Positions 37,401 through 41,592 are shown, counted from the first letter of the stretch. The stretch is DNA of 64,000 nt from Thermobifida halotolerans (GCF_003574835.2 NZ_CP063196.1:5084001-5148000); one strand, 5' to 3'. Notes: generated by a model from the sequence alone, not told the origin. Translations and numbers: made by a program.

Positions 37401-38020
37401 GCTCCGGCGGCGGCCATGCGGGTGAGTTCTTTGTCCCACTCGTCGCGGTTGCCCTGGTCCTGCTGGATGCGTTGGATGAGCAGGTCCATGGTGACGCCGA
37501 AGAACTGGGCGATGAAGAGGTTGCCCAGGAGGGTCCAGGTGAGCCAGTTGAGGATGCGGCGGATGGCCTGGTGGCGGATGAATTTGAAGAAGGCGATCCA
37601 GGTGAGGGAGGCGCCGAAGGTCCATTGGGCCATGGCGATGGCCCAGGCGATCTCGATGGCCAGTTGGATGAGTTGGCCGATGATCATCCATTTGGCGTAT
37701 TCGACCTGGTTGGCGGCGTTGCGGGCGTATTTTTCGATGTCGGCGGCGAGTTGGGCGGCTTTGCCGACGTAGTTGCGTTCTCCTGCGGTGAATTGTTCGA
37801 GGGATTTCTCGAAGTATTCGGTGGCGTGGCCGTCGAAGGTGACGCTGACTTTGCGGCGGAGGACGATGATGAGTTCGGGGAGTTCGGTGTCGAGGATGTG
37901 GCGGGTGACGGAGTAGACGTCGCCGAGTACGCGGAGTTTGTCCTCGTCGGCGCTGGGCCATTTGGTTCCGGTCAGGCCGTAGAACAGGTCCCGCAACTCG
38001 TCCGGCAACTCCATACCCAT
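19445..38020 (-). CDS. Giant T7SS toxin-like protein B with two ADP-ribosyltransferase domains (6191 aa)
   Basis: One uninterrupted frame. Residues 1-498: CpnT/WXG-like export domain with hydrophobic helices at ~108-190. To ~1040: Ser/Thr/Pro-rich linker. ~1100-2600: mostly helical, ending in 126-residue repeats. ~2868-2970 and ~3602-3705: two copies of a helical domain (HRLPFLNER motif). Between them lie two ADP-ribosyltransferase domains, R3102/S3137-T-S/E3178-x-E3180 and R3412/S3452-T-S/E3489-x-E3491, the R-S-E signature with ExE typical of arginine-modifying enzymes. ~4040-5730: beta-rich modules with Ser/Thr/Gln-rich stretches. ~5850-6191: proline-rich tail. There is no C-terminal toxin domain. 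By eye there is a single cysteine, C1389. ATG at 38020 has no clear Shine-Dalgarno and an in-frame stop lies three codons upstream. Likely an ESX-exported effector; the target is unknown. Confidence 0.9.
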   Translation of the reverse strand: MGMELPDELRDLFYGLTGTKWPSADEDKLRVLGDVYSVTRHILDTELPELIIVLRRKVSVTFDGHATEYFEKSLEQFTAGERNYVGKAAQLAADIEKYARNAANQVEYAKWMIIGQLIQLAIEIAWAIAMAQWTFGASLTWIAFFKFIRHQAIRRILNWLTWTLLGNLFIAQFFGVTMDLLIQRIQQDQGNRDEWDKELTRMAAAGALIEGLISAALTTGIDAFISKELTGILTKNLNNLPKLDPPPAYKDITDPPPPYRPDPTPTTNPTPDTVPNPTPTPDTTPTPDGDPDLGPDFHQDLSTLLSNNSNELLAPWRNDTGWLNPKTAQQFRDDLANLFEKHLGTTLGAHQARTIGDTYAHTFTKNWGTPHLRTSLDDALTTTNLPPGLRNHLSHNIPDALTTTLDTYGTTWAHRFRDAGLAAGTGAIEGYVGEGLTNLLFTDKGWEASGMSAVAGASTAALQNLATLGGLTTIDTLKNMGDITLPPPPNTPTEKSDPDQNHGGSNDDQNRSTPPPSPAPSRTASDGSHTPDLTVTPPDIRTTTPDSSGNTDPKNTTGNDRPARDTSQDNTPDSQESHDGETHDPARNRSAAEEFINSLRTAQSNGHGPLAGLTIPTPPPLTAFALHDITPDSAQDNGTSLVPGATSPLPGTTTPPGTTPQPAPTNNGNHQTTAGAQPQNRSTDTPTTDPRTTPSTGRPSQTLSSQSGQSPTDTPPVRVESEDGQEGVSRGPHPSTATSQQNPAPTETSLPPQTSPDGSASGRSGDDTSIHRSSESHPEHTATDTVDGSTPEAVSGDPSSAPDTLGDSTGRSGPPSTGIHADATPRLSDGTPGPAADAPGSPGRTDGVPGPRPAPSSVETTAPVDGAGSPRSGTAPQAGSPTGPVARTSEAPTTAEHLPAPPAGPSTVQPTDQAAGDRDPGAGRRDRTATPTGSSAKPTRAETDPSHDSRSASPQDSDSSGGQTPLTPENTRPSSSDASTSADVSAVSPTPSSVPGSTLGDTAVPPTESTGDGGYSDVFRMALTPDAGSTPPATVSTPDAPARADDRSGHNSPPPSGTVSTGEGRNPDAESQADIPAHPDDRGDQNSDTPAPPNVFRSWDTLRFLTDLALDRLNDGADSLKDATRLENALTKADHSPDAARLEQELADARDRAGNALDRYQEIVLAQKQWMLGGPTEPVQLTAFPVRANLRRAGRRLRDLVLPRRHAPAPDTAPPAPPSNEPQAATDTPAQPPAVPVDIPRTQSSSEAPENAATVPDSGPTGDGHLDTALQNDSGSLPPPTDDGSVPNVPDSDSVPSDSDSLPPPTDNDFVPSSPDSDFAPSDSDSNDDNIPVAASDTASSTESRSLLHPAFQVFEDAANLIHTALASPGRPDTDQILSDVDALIERECPDDLPPVEARAWQLSAGMLRDYGRFVLDRLPDTATPEDRRNLISDAVSEFRGNPESPDSGHALLHDYHDRARQLADLLRYTDPLLAEGDPDLAPPASAMRDAYLNAAGHARTWYALDAQFQAAESTRTDTTILQASRDLAHQDLEQAHTEISELVQNVGNRSEELSSTVTDLLNLRRRADETLRNSQDHHAHYEEQQRLREAHEEELADLGSAPDVTAPPPYPGRVAPTPDYSALIEDAQRQATELRNEAREYESEANRILASLVSAQAELARTSDTAARSGLLQTVRDLESDYTRLRDQARAQRARANYHRARRRALQLQYDTTPAPDDGADRDQQLTDLRNRVETATRDAEFHLAQAQQGLTEYENLTTQVREASERGRESATELARVLGVTTDLSSAETANRLRDLHRAETAVGQNLEQQLEYWQGRLFDLGDTPSWDDLNSWNTDVARANLEFLGGRSNLNELITDAYTRLVHYVLAPLVTPDAAEAFLTDTDLDPDPAPDSDPAPEYRPDEDGFGERSPEPVAVERRGRHLARTRHAIDHLRRQIDELAPTDHDQRADLAAQLDTLTDLYQRLAREQAQALGVVSPTTSDERRVPSGLRALPEKQRFRIVNTFSDSARLRDSAAEYALWAANAATTGFPHEAAWLRDEANRLRNEADRLWEEADRAFRTGLATALAEARERAATESAAWREAIDNHEAARDSGSDRADLDRHRQTVARLRDEAHQAEADYRDLALVLAGFLDLAPREDISFTTRARIFRPLHPLLTTRYQQASTADRQAALLQALADTADTVSFLDPDEVAALNDLAARSTAEAERAVRAYAAAALADARQRAEPLLSEDNPDDEALQTIDDYGRSAESLALAFNLDFERLTDNDRFQGLGPLPGDAPAVLDAYLRLSRLDTRASSLEALVREASTDPSFLSPDETPGLEHLAGRLRGESIREFRNYVAAALADARQRAEPLLSEDNPDDEALQTIDHYRYRAVGLARALGLRLARLPDSHPLRVLTPRPDDSPALHDAHRRAEELNAQAASLEILTQRANTDPSFLYPDETPGLNDLAGWFRDRADREFRNYVAAALADVRQRAEPLLSEDNPDDEALQTIDDYRSRALGLARTLGLRPAALGPNHPFRTQAPGPDDSPALHDAHRRALRATEDASLLRDLAQRADTDAFPFPDEAPGLNRLADLLQDEALRASRDFLALVARRDGGPQVFMALTPPVTWNGAAPAPRPDTTEPASRSEPSGPAADEARVRVARAQTDVVRFETDLEDARTNFALADTDPYHLGGKVEAAQLRVDAANAELDLAAAHLDAARGNRTATLTAQEEFTRATRELDRALTDLAQARQTFTDHGGTWNPDGTPHRPPQPPTDTTPPAPGETHTSQQTPTPAPTHTAPAPEVQAAADAALAQWQQNPTVQVNMLHVDWNTGGPVHAGADDPGDSPDPMDTSSDSSVTDRNPAGSPRADTGSPEAEADSRPLLPSDLPEDIRDTIAEELSHHRLPFLNERSVLPLFIAYHNHHVTGLPLPEVVARYSSASLSPEQMADIMRAQWQRWQNTGALDNALAHLAPHGGPDTDAETDDGSRSGGEAAGQHGGERYGDIRDLLPPAPQWPGHSDEPGGTGMPHALRFHDDDQAVAWAAHYLPVPDLTEDQAASVHDYTDEGYDFLKSGLRHGRVDDPDRSEEEFLDLVTELDSLFTHSHLPAPVLVHRGVSTNYIAGLGADLNDPLSMRDLVGTVHNELSYSSTSLGTHSPLNYDAYLMLRIPQGHPAFNVMAVRDGAEYQDEEREILLPRNTHFVIHAAYQRPAIRPGSGNTEPQDIWFIEAEIVPHNWEPSEDWEPTPLGDAHTGYLPEDEQSVTAPQPTASADRPDPMDTSDSDSEADSEADDSDGEVLRGEDDIRHQVPPAPHWHGHPDEPGGVGMHHALRFTNNDQATAWADQRLRVAAAPPHTPVPQGTAVLTGAERNAVVDYTGADYTLVKKGLRDGDVSAYRHDDFLSLVNNLDQAVAKSALPAPLIVHRGVEWDYIRRMAETHNPGGRLDTDAVRNLVGTVHTDNSFASTSIGTRAAAHRDAYLMIRVPQGHPGLNVRSLSEAPSEREILLPRDTRFVVHAAYQRPAQRTENGPIENVWFIEAEIVPHGWEPSEDWEPSPLGDAHTGYLPEDEQSVTAPQPTASADRPETGPDGWEDRASEIDWDATESPRPDTDTPDNGSRPLLPSDLPEHIRHAVVQTLSPHRLPFLNERSILPLFTAYHNHHITGLPLPEVVAPYTSTTLTPDQMAQITQTQWATWHDSGALHTALTHLTPHGNPGTDTETDNGSHGDRDTEDEASNPYDSDVEMDDSPRDDEGESPHDSDERYGDIRDQLAPAPEQTAPSAPHGAESQPSTRENSPSTQRPSLDTVRRLNEVVLTHLRDARTSWERVQQLQSELATTSEPDRVKHELAAELSRALRAEAAFRAADATLTAMLRDFVNTNPLVFSARSVFRTLRGAFSPRSVPVSPPPATTGNSAAAPPADTASAGETAPAAQEDTPPLLTDHPATTNETPVSENTTPPTQTPRPAVPTPPAPPTEETTPPPVPNTTRTTTETARTNENRPPATPPTEETAASRGDQTSEQQPVPPADLQSIPEDEELRIVPAPPASPPEATASSTEDPTHQLDYLITTMWIESYGVRVNSDEVLRVVGERIPNRTDDQVLERFRDLLARDPRPFFRPGGVTVTDSGGRTHTLNLASRDNAWRPGSIPGRSDTRRAQYKGLHDLQEQNAQSTATMSGNPKRIGAGFSGHFLASGAFTPLPGFRFSAGYKSSTWQQSSETGQTVSRTTEMVGDGQDYRADLNVTLAIDDAPGVPETIPDGVEITLMGGLKSSRGSLPQRIDFTDPFTANPPDQGTPRYYGRYLGNSHPISVESVTRAAAPGTGTNANRTGQGDENLGQWIARRLGYDEISNTRPGDNSGRLKKMVWRWRRGDAHERGEEIREGFSHQRLADYLPTMTNDPVTLQLPNAKGRPTTVTFWSYPERMDLVPDVPNKFNIKHTDKFSKSANLSAGHTSSLTVRPGFGLLERIAHDTARLEIPYYEYSYTWERTRSRSRGFSAWGAHLFHGTDTAVYNVNRKIAVWVAGDTEPTFFDAQTFEALSAQEADALHGPASNRPVPPSPTVSRDPAAPTPEAPAPAFTLHDPFLNQNRITHFGDSLVRNVTYPDRGEVRQVDGKPATVFREYAHRLLTEINRQYPGLVMPHLALPYAEPPRSELKAGWNHRRDYDAAVRNTIRVLEAASLNNFRFQRDDWVSHGVEVKLEETKKYPGATEVRNRPWMPLPPDHISVWLTATVDRPVPGEKLKNSYTGSTAGASAGRRFRVTRGSGHRNEIRASATWRRIRSLDAREYPKTTAGGGIRFGKEIRKVKNRDISHSVTGEHNIKDKGTTQQLFANVVFGARIGTDNDLVPWPSRVTRSGSDRSTDLFPGDSGIRGRIELHALENRKPIPMDPRNESDPFTTPTERRNQQQNAPQQQPANGQRSRVRQLTGRSAEDLFRNGPRSRIVTPDGQHVTRPADTEHAVSDDHLEIIQTPGARRLTQTFHTVQAFNPTISLDGGQLLTALSHTYDELDQDHHSFINSLRGQQAISQILSAYMSPENLAASPDLLGSRGDRLRFESDDPVLSPFRTRTTLSTFYVPTRLVALVARPKAVVESSHTKEVSLGNSRIRISNLSFGVYGRPGFNLNPVVSDPPPPGTTPNDALQPILRPRGEIRWDFDGHGTTQSQSRSFRDKTEVKIQGPSFEFWTDGVLGQSVERKHDFSFLLTVPRAPSGSNYSAWLAHISNAQKGMIPALWVYLDGLVTHDRIEWNPDGTFRVDSQNPPTAPTPNRFRVFDGLGDKGYHSRGIDPQRALNRLAEELRRNGLELTHSSREDLEKQLSSYMNRNLAGVPPLPVQVRSGTRSRSEPAYVTLSLTSRNTAIRQFGGRTEFIEKVSLVTGSSEGRVDFNGLYVGASLEPRFPPVYAGSDQEGAPPDRRPIGMGFDAGYRGQKTDTNTQSTSESNELSHERVLFTPYAVVDTEVTLELTLHTKDARYSGRGDDELVQNVYPTAYLTVPDTAGTDPSPNPVQHLDSQGYTPRHRPARVEAWVADQRGEGYEPTDRVDIGRTPLRVHNEGRAVFDAAFIAAARANGWRPDPSRGDWATDFSPDQVNSAKRFLNDRAKNSLISPPNFVSGELTLRGITPEALGSRGGADLGTFDGTKLSIRTLVNTRGATLLSVGSESRSRDAEQGGTSRSSNRLEAISHGPEVDERGVVSGRQRDRIHENAGGSTAANTTVGEGRSSGTKDIAVAEGPGTKRIFLVSVPARWLVAAEASNVTLPGLGRTAHLSLVEAEAPVTLWISEDEARGWGLDVDNPKWKTLGDAEEAFGKADLKYMETRQKLAELVAEHETRADAPGYRAEYEAAEQEFREAEEKRTEALRTLEEALEAARRLPQPRTESNPPLPPTPTGSTPLPDTNLPPLPDSDSDSEHHLPPATTPPQPRAEDNPPLPPTPTGSTPLPDTNLPPLPDPQTQEANNTTPTPQTQETGNTTTPTPQHPLPPATTPKQPQPQPQPQPQTDDPASADTDHPPPPFADFDPGNDFELDVLPPKRGSAPVSETLPEPAPGSRPDGSPAPAAPRRNSTSVNPPQQPAPSPPQPAPHSERPSQPAADPAPAEAATTVSQETPRPEAVSPPTQPTVPAPPPVTVSSTTVPPSRRSGSFRPEPNPEAEKPTPSEEQPKPPVERPAPPLPSDPVTTRTSDDTADPFLSRQERLNLEFLQELNGPVP
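20830..25900 (-). other. Beta-rich repeating modules of the giant protein
   Basis: This part of the 6191-residue protein contains at least five similar stretches (near 25150-25500, 23550-24050, 22530-22800, 21700-22030 and 20850-21160). In each, alternating beta-type sequence leads into a Ser/Thr/Gln/Asn-rich segment such as WQQSSETGQTVSRTTE or TDTNTQSTSESNELS. The pattern resembles long beta-hairpins with polar tips. I do not recognise a named domain; a wall-spanning or pore-forming role is only inference. Confidence 0.55.
27420..28095 (-). other. Second ADP-ribosyltransferase domain (residues ~3308-3533)
   Basis: Within the giant protein: LIVHRGV with R3412, FASTSIGT with S3452-T3453-S3454, and SEREILLPRDT with E3489-x-E3491. 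Order and spacing match the R-S-E (C3/VIP2-like) ADP-ribosyltransferase exoenzyme fold. It is a tandem copy of the preceding domain, 310 residues away. Confidence 0.88.
28350..28990 (-). other. First ADP-ribosyltransferase domain (residues ~3010-3224)
   Basis: Within the giant protein: VLVHRGVS with R3102, YSSTSLGT with S3137-T3138-S3139, and DEEREILLPRNT with E3178-x-E3180. All catalytic-signature residues of R-S-E ADP-ribosyltransferases are present, so the domain is predicted active toward arginine. Confidence 0.88.
30200..31640. repeat. 378-bp (126-codon) tandem repeats in the giant gene
   Basis: The segment encoding EPLLSEDNPDDEALQTID recurs with CCTCGG at 30565, 30943 and 31321, a spacing of exactly 378 bp. 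Flanking DNA is also similar. Each unit encodes a helical module of about 126 residues. Confidence 0.88.
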
Positions 38021-38021
38021 G
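36527..38021. repeat. 1.5-kb direct repeat, copy B
   Basis: This is the partner of 996-2490: same orientation, constant offset, no difference found in the lines compared. It covers the whole export domain of the 6191-residue protein and ends one base past its start codon, so the upstream regions of the two genes are unrelated. Confidence 0.92.
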
Positions 38022-38362
38022 GCCGGCTACCAGGCTCGCGAGGAACGGAGGGAATCCCTGTGGAAACGGACGGTGTCCAGAAAGGAAACGGATTGTCCGC
38101 TGCCGCCTCCGATCGAGGCCGTTCCACGGAAAAGGCAGCACTGCGGCACAGGTGAACCCCTTCGCGTCCGGAAAAGACAGTCGCTTCTGCCGCACCGAAG
38201 TTATTACACCAGATTTACTCTGCCGCCTTCTGCAAGAAACTATTTCCTGCTTCTTCGTCCGTTGTTAGTCTCTGGTAGCTCATGGCGATACGCGGAACGG
38301 GGCCGGGCGGGGAGGGAGCCGGGAGGGAGACGCGGTCCGGGGAGGTGGATCCGGGCGGCGTA
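38021..38362. promoter_or_regulatory. Upstream region of the giant gene
   Basis: This 342-bp gap holds no gene. It includes an unusually AT-rich stretch at 38195-38280. On the minus strand this contains TGTAATAA (38201-38208 on +), the same octamer found before eccD, about 180 nt before the ATG. I see no convincing -35 partner and no clear ribosome site next to 38020. Confidence 0.45.
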
Positions 38363-40063
38363 TCACCTCCGGTGGAACGACAGCTCCGGGCGGGGCCCGA
38401 TGGCCTCCCACAGTTCCTCGACCGCGTCGGGGACGCCCTGGATCTCGACCTCGTGCTGGGAGACCAGCTCCGTCAGGGAGACCTCGCCGAGCACCAGCCT
38501 CGTCAGAGCCTCGGTGGACAGCCGCATCCCGGCGAGCCACTCGGGTGGCACCCCCTCGTGGACCCGGAGCACGCTGTTGCGCAGCAGCAGGCCGAACTGC
38601 TCACCGGTGTCGCTCATCTCCACGCCGATGCTCACCGTCCGGTCCCCGGCCTGTTCCGGTATCACCCGGAACCGCAGGTTCTCGAGGAGCACGTGCGCGG
38701 GGAGGGGAAACAGCCGCTTGACGGCGTCCCGGACGTCGGAGAGTCGCAGATCCCCCGATGCGTCCATCGCCGCGCAGTGGTACCAGTTGCGCCGCAGGGG
38801 ATTGGACTCCTGGTCGCCCAGGGCGTGCAGTGCGCGGGACAGCGCCGCGCGTCCGGCCTCGTCCTCCGGACCGGCGGCCACCACCAGGCGCGCCAGTTCC
38901 GCCGCCCACTGCGGGTCGCCGCCGTCCAACGCCTCGGCCGAGGCGGCCAGTACGCGTTCCTGTCCGCCCATCAGCGCGATGCTGCGCCGGGCGTGCTCCG
39001 CGCGCGGGGTGGGCGCCAGGTCCACGGCGTTGCCGGAGAACCAGCCCACGTACCTGGAGTGGTGCTGCAGCGCGCTTCCCGTGAAGTTCCCGTGGAGCGG
39101 TCGGGAGAACGGCCCTTTCAGCACCTCCTCGGGGAGGGTGATCTGATGGGCGATCTCGTCCGCGGGTGCCCCGCTCAGGATGTGCCGGACGGTCTGGTCG
39201 TGGAGGTAGTCGATGGCGTCCAGGTAGGTGGAGAGCATGTCGCGGATCCGCCGCGTGCCCAGCAGGGGCTCCATCCGGGTGCTGGCGAGGCGTTGCAGGT
39301 CCATCGTGGACAGGTGGGTGAGCAGGGCGTGCCAGCTTGCGGAGACCTCCGCCCGCGCCCCCTCGATGGCCATGAAGTTGCCCGGTGTGGCGTGGAAGTC
39401 GTTCGCGATGACCGCCGTCCGGTACTGGGGCAGGTGGAGCCCGAGCGAGGCGTCGAAGAAGAGGCCCGTGCTGAAACAGCGGATGCGCAGCCCGGCCAGG
39501 CTGACCTCCTCGCCGTGCCGCACGGTGACCGTGGGCGCGATGTGGGGGGCCGGGGGCAGGCTGTCGGTGAGGGCGCGGCGCAGCATCTGGGGGAGGTCGT
39601 CCGTCTCCCACAGTTCGGAGCCGTACTGGAGCGTGGCCATGGTCACCTTGAGGTAGATGATCTCCCGGAGCGGTGCCTCGGGATGCCTGCCCCAGGACTC
39701 GTGGGCGATGACGGGGATGTGCTCGTTCCGCTGTTCCTTGAGGAGCGCTTCGACGCCCGTGCAGTGGGAGCTGACCGGTTCTCCCAGGATCACGGCCTCG
39801 ACCGGTTTGTCGAAACGGGCGGCGAGGGTCCGGGCGATGGCTCGCCCCTGTTCGGGACTCCGCCCGCTGCCCAGGAGGACGAGGCCGTCAGGGCCTTCGA
39901 TGACCACGCAGTTGACGAGCGAGCCGTTCGCGGCCCGCAGGTTCCAGACGGACGTGCCCTCGACCGGAACGGGTTCCGGCGGCTGTGCGCTGTCCCCCCG
40001 CGGGGCTCGGCGGGAGAATGTCTGCTGTACCGGTTTCGAGTAAGACGACGGGTGGGACAACAT
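38363..40063 (-). CDS. Alkylsulfatase-like MBL-fold protein with degenerate metal site (566 aa)
   Basis: Length and layout fit the SdsA1/BDS1 alkylsulfatase family: an N-terminal metallo-beta-lactamase domain, a helical dimerisation domain, and a C-terminal SCP2-like domain (~440-540). The key Zn motif, THxHxDH in the family, aligns as G94-E-P-V-S-S-H100 within AVILGEPVSSHCTGV. The first two His and the Asp are therefore replaced (E95, V97, S99) and only H100 remains. The second metal region is also changed (VIANDFHATPGNF). I infer a non-hydrolytic relative. ATG at 40063 has GGGGAGG almost touching it, so the exact start is uncertain. It lies 343 bp upstream of the giant gene on the same strand; any functional link is unproven. 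Confidence 0.75.
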   Translation of the reverse strand: MLSHPSSYSKPVQQTFSRRAPRGDSAQPPEPVPVEGTSVWNLRAANGSLVNCVVIEGPDGLVLLGSGRSPEQGRAIARTLAARFDKPVEAVILGEPVSSHCTGVEALLKEQRNEHIPVIAHESWGRHPEAPLREIIYLKVTMATLQYGSELWETDDLPQMLRRALTDSLPPAPHIAPTVTVRHGEEVSLAGLRIRCFSTGLFFDASLGLHLPQYRTAVIANDFHATPGNFMAIEGARAEVSASWHALLTHLSTMDLQRLASTRMEPLLGTRRIRDMLSTYLDAIDYLHDQTVRHILSGAPADEIAHQITLPEEVLKGPFSRPLHGNFTGSALQHHSRYVGWFSGNAVDLAPTPRAEHARRSIALMGGQERVLAASAEALDGGDPQWAAELARLVVAAGPEDEAGRAALSRALHALGDQESNPLRRNWYHCAAMDASGDLRLSDVRDAVKRLFPLPAHVLLENLRFRVIPEQAGDRTVSIGVEMSDTGEQFGLLLRNSVLRVHEGVPPEWLAGMRLSTEALTRLVLGEVSLTELVSQHEVEIQGVPDAVEELWEAIGPRPELSFHRR

Positions 40064-40332
40064 TCCTCCCCTGGCGTTGTCCGTTGTCCGGCATCACGCG
40101 GCGGCTCCGGTAGGCACTGGTCGGTCCGGTCGGAAGCCGACGCCGTACTCGTGGTCGGCACGGCTACCCACAGAACATCCATGCTGCTCCCAAGAGGGTC
40201 AGAGCCGCTCCAATCCCGTCTCACGAATTCACAAATGCTCAAAAGAGGGGATTCCGGAGGGTGCGGCGGCGCCCGTCAGGCGCGGGAGCGCCGGGAGGGG
40301 AGAGGAGGAAGCGCGGACGCCGCTCCGCGCGT

Positions 40333-40785
40333 TCACCGCCAGCCGTAGCGTTCCCGTAGCACCGCCGCCACGCGCCAGAACGTGTCGGAGTCGACGATCG
40401 CGCCCTCGCGGCGGATCTCGTGCTCCTCCAACTCGAACAGGCGGTCCAGTCTCACGTAGGAGACCCGCCCAGCGCGGTCCCAGGCGCCCGAGCCGAGCAG
40501 CAGCCAGTCCTGCTCCTCCCAGTGGTCGGGCTCCCGGCTGGAGAGCATCAGCGCGTGCAGAGCGCTGCCCCTGCGGCCCACCACCAGCAGGGGGCGGTCC
40601 TTGCCCAGGGCGGGGTCCTCCTCGAAGGGAACCCAGGTCCACACGACCTCGCCCGCGTCAGCGAGGCCGTCGCGTTCGGGCGCATAGGCCAGGACCGTGG
40701 CGTTGCGCAGGGTCGGGACCTCGCGGATGGCTCCCTCGTGGGGGTGGGGCGGCCGTGCCCCGGAGTCGGCGGAAAGATTGTCCAC
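40333..40785 (-). CDS. PemK/MazF-like protein (150 aa)
   Basis: The core (RPLLVVGRRGSALHALMLSS) matches the PemK/MazF fold of mRNA endonuclease toxins, in the standalone ~150-residue form common in actinomycetes. I see no adjacent antitoxin gene, so a toxin-antitoxin role is unproven. GTG at 40785 (VDNLSADSG) is chosen because the frame upstream loses resemblance to protein. The ribosome site is weak, so the start could lie a little downstream. Confidence 0.7.
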   Translation of the reverse strand: MDNLSADSGARPPHPHEGAIREVPTLRNATVLAYAPERDGLADAGEVVWTWVPFEEDPALGKDRPLLVVGRRGSALHALMLSSREPDHWEEQDWLLLGSGAWDRAGRVSYVRLDRLFELEEHEIRREGAIVDSDTFWRVAAVLRERYGWR

Positions 40786-40892
40786 GGAGACGATCTTAGG
40801 GACGTTCCGCCGGAGTGCTCCGGGACTGCGCTGCCCGGGTTCCGGGCGGGACCGCCGCACCGGCCGGTCGACGACCGCGTCCGCGGACCGGT

Positions 40893-41429
40893 TCAGGGCG
40901 CCGTCGAGAAGTCCAGCAGGGACAGTTGCCCCGTCCCGCGGCGTTCCAGGGCCAGCAGCCACTTCTTGCGTTCCAGGCCGCCGCCGTATCCGGTGAGGTC
41001 GCCCGAGGCGCCCACCACCCGGTGGCAGGGCACGATGATGCCGATCGGATTGCGTCCGTTGGCCAGTCCCACGGCGCGGGAGGCGGAGGGGTTGCCGATC
41101 CGCTCGGCGAGCTGGCCGTAGGAGAGCGTCTCGCCGTAGGGGATCTCCAGGAGGGCGTCCCACACCGTGCGCTGGAACGGGGTGCCCTCGGGCGCCAACG
41201 GCACGTCGAACGCGGTCCGCCGCCCCGCGAAGTACTCCGCCAGCTGGGTCTCGACCTCGGTGAACGGCGTCGGATCGGGACGGCCGAAGAACTCCTCGGC
41301 CGGTCGGTGACGCTGTTCGGCCAGGTACAGGCCGACCAGCGCGCGGTCGGCGGCCACCAGGGTCAGCGGACCGATCGGGCTGTCGGTGACGGTGTGGACG
41401 CGCTCCCGCGTCGGAATCACGGCGGTCAA
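40893..41429 (-). CDS. ogt: Methylated-DNA--protein-cysteine methyltransferase (178 aa)
   Basis: This enzyme repairs O6-alkylguanine by irreversible transfer of the alkyl group to its own cysteine. The active-site motif is IIVPCHRVVG with C135; the preceding helix-turn-helix (GNPSASRAVGLANGRNP) binds DNA. Length is typical. TTG at 41429 is chosen because GAGGAG lies exactly 5 nt upstream; the nearby GTG at 41435 would overlap that site. It lies upstream of the PemK-like gene on the same strand (107 bp). Confidence 0.93.
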   Translation of the reverse strand: MTAVIPTRERVHTVTDSPIGPLTLVAADRALVGLYLAEQRHRPAEEFFGRPDPTPFTEVETQLAEYFAGRRTAFDVPLAPEGTPFQRTVWDALLEIPYGETLSYGQLAERIGNPSASRAVGLANGRNPIGIIVPCHRVVGASGDLTGYGGGLERKKWLLALERRGTGQLSLLDFSTAP

Positions 41430-41592
41430 GATCACTCCTCGGCGTCGGCCTGCTCGTGGGGTGGCGCTCCTCTCCAGTATCGACGCGGGAAGCGGTCCGG
41501 TCGTGCGTTCTCCGTCCGGACGGCTCCGTGCGCGGGACCGCGCCGTGTACGACGCGTCCACGCCGGGGCCGTCCGGACGGTCGCCGGAGCGG

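Noticed and set aside
996-38021. Composite transposon formed by the 1.5-kb repeats
   Set aside because: The repeats encode a secretion domain, not a transposase, and have no terminal inverted repeats or target duplication; gene duplication or conversion explains them better.
35556-38195. 879-residue alternative minus frame over the giant gene's start
   Set aside because: Shifted by one base from the real frame, extremely Arg/His/Pro-rich, and repeated in the same way at 643-2496 only because the DNA is duplicated.
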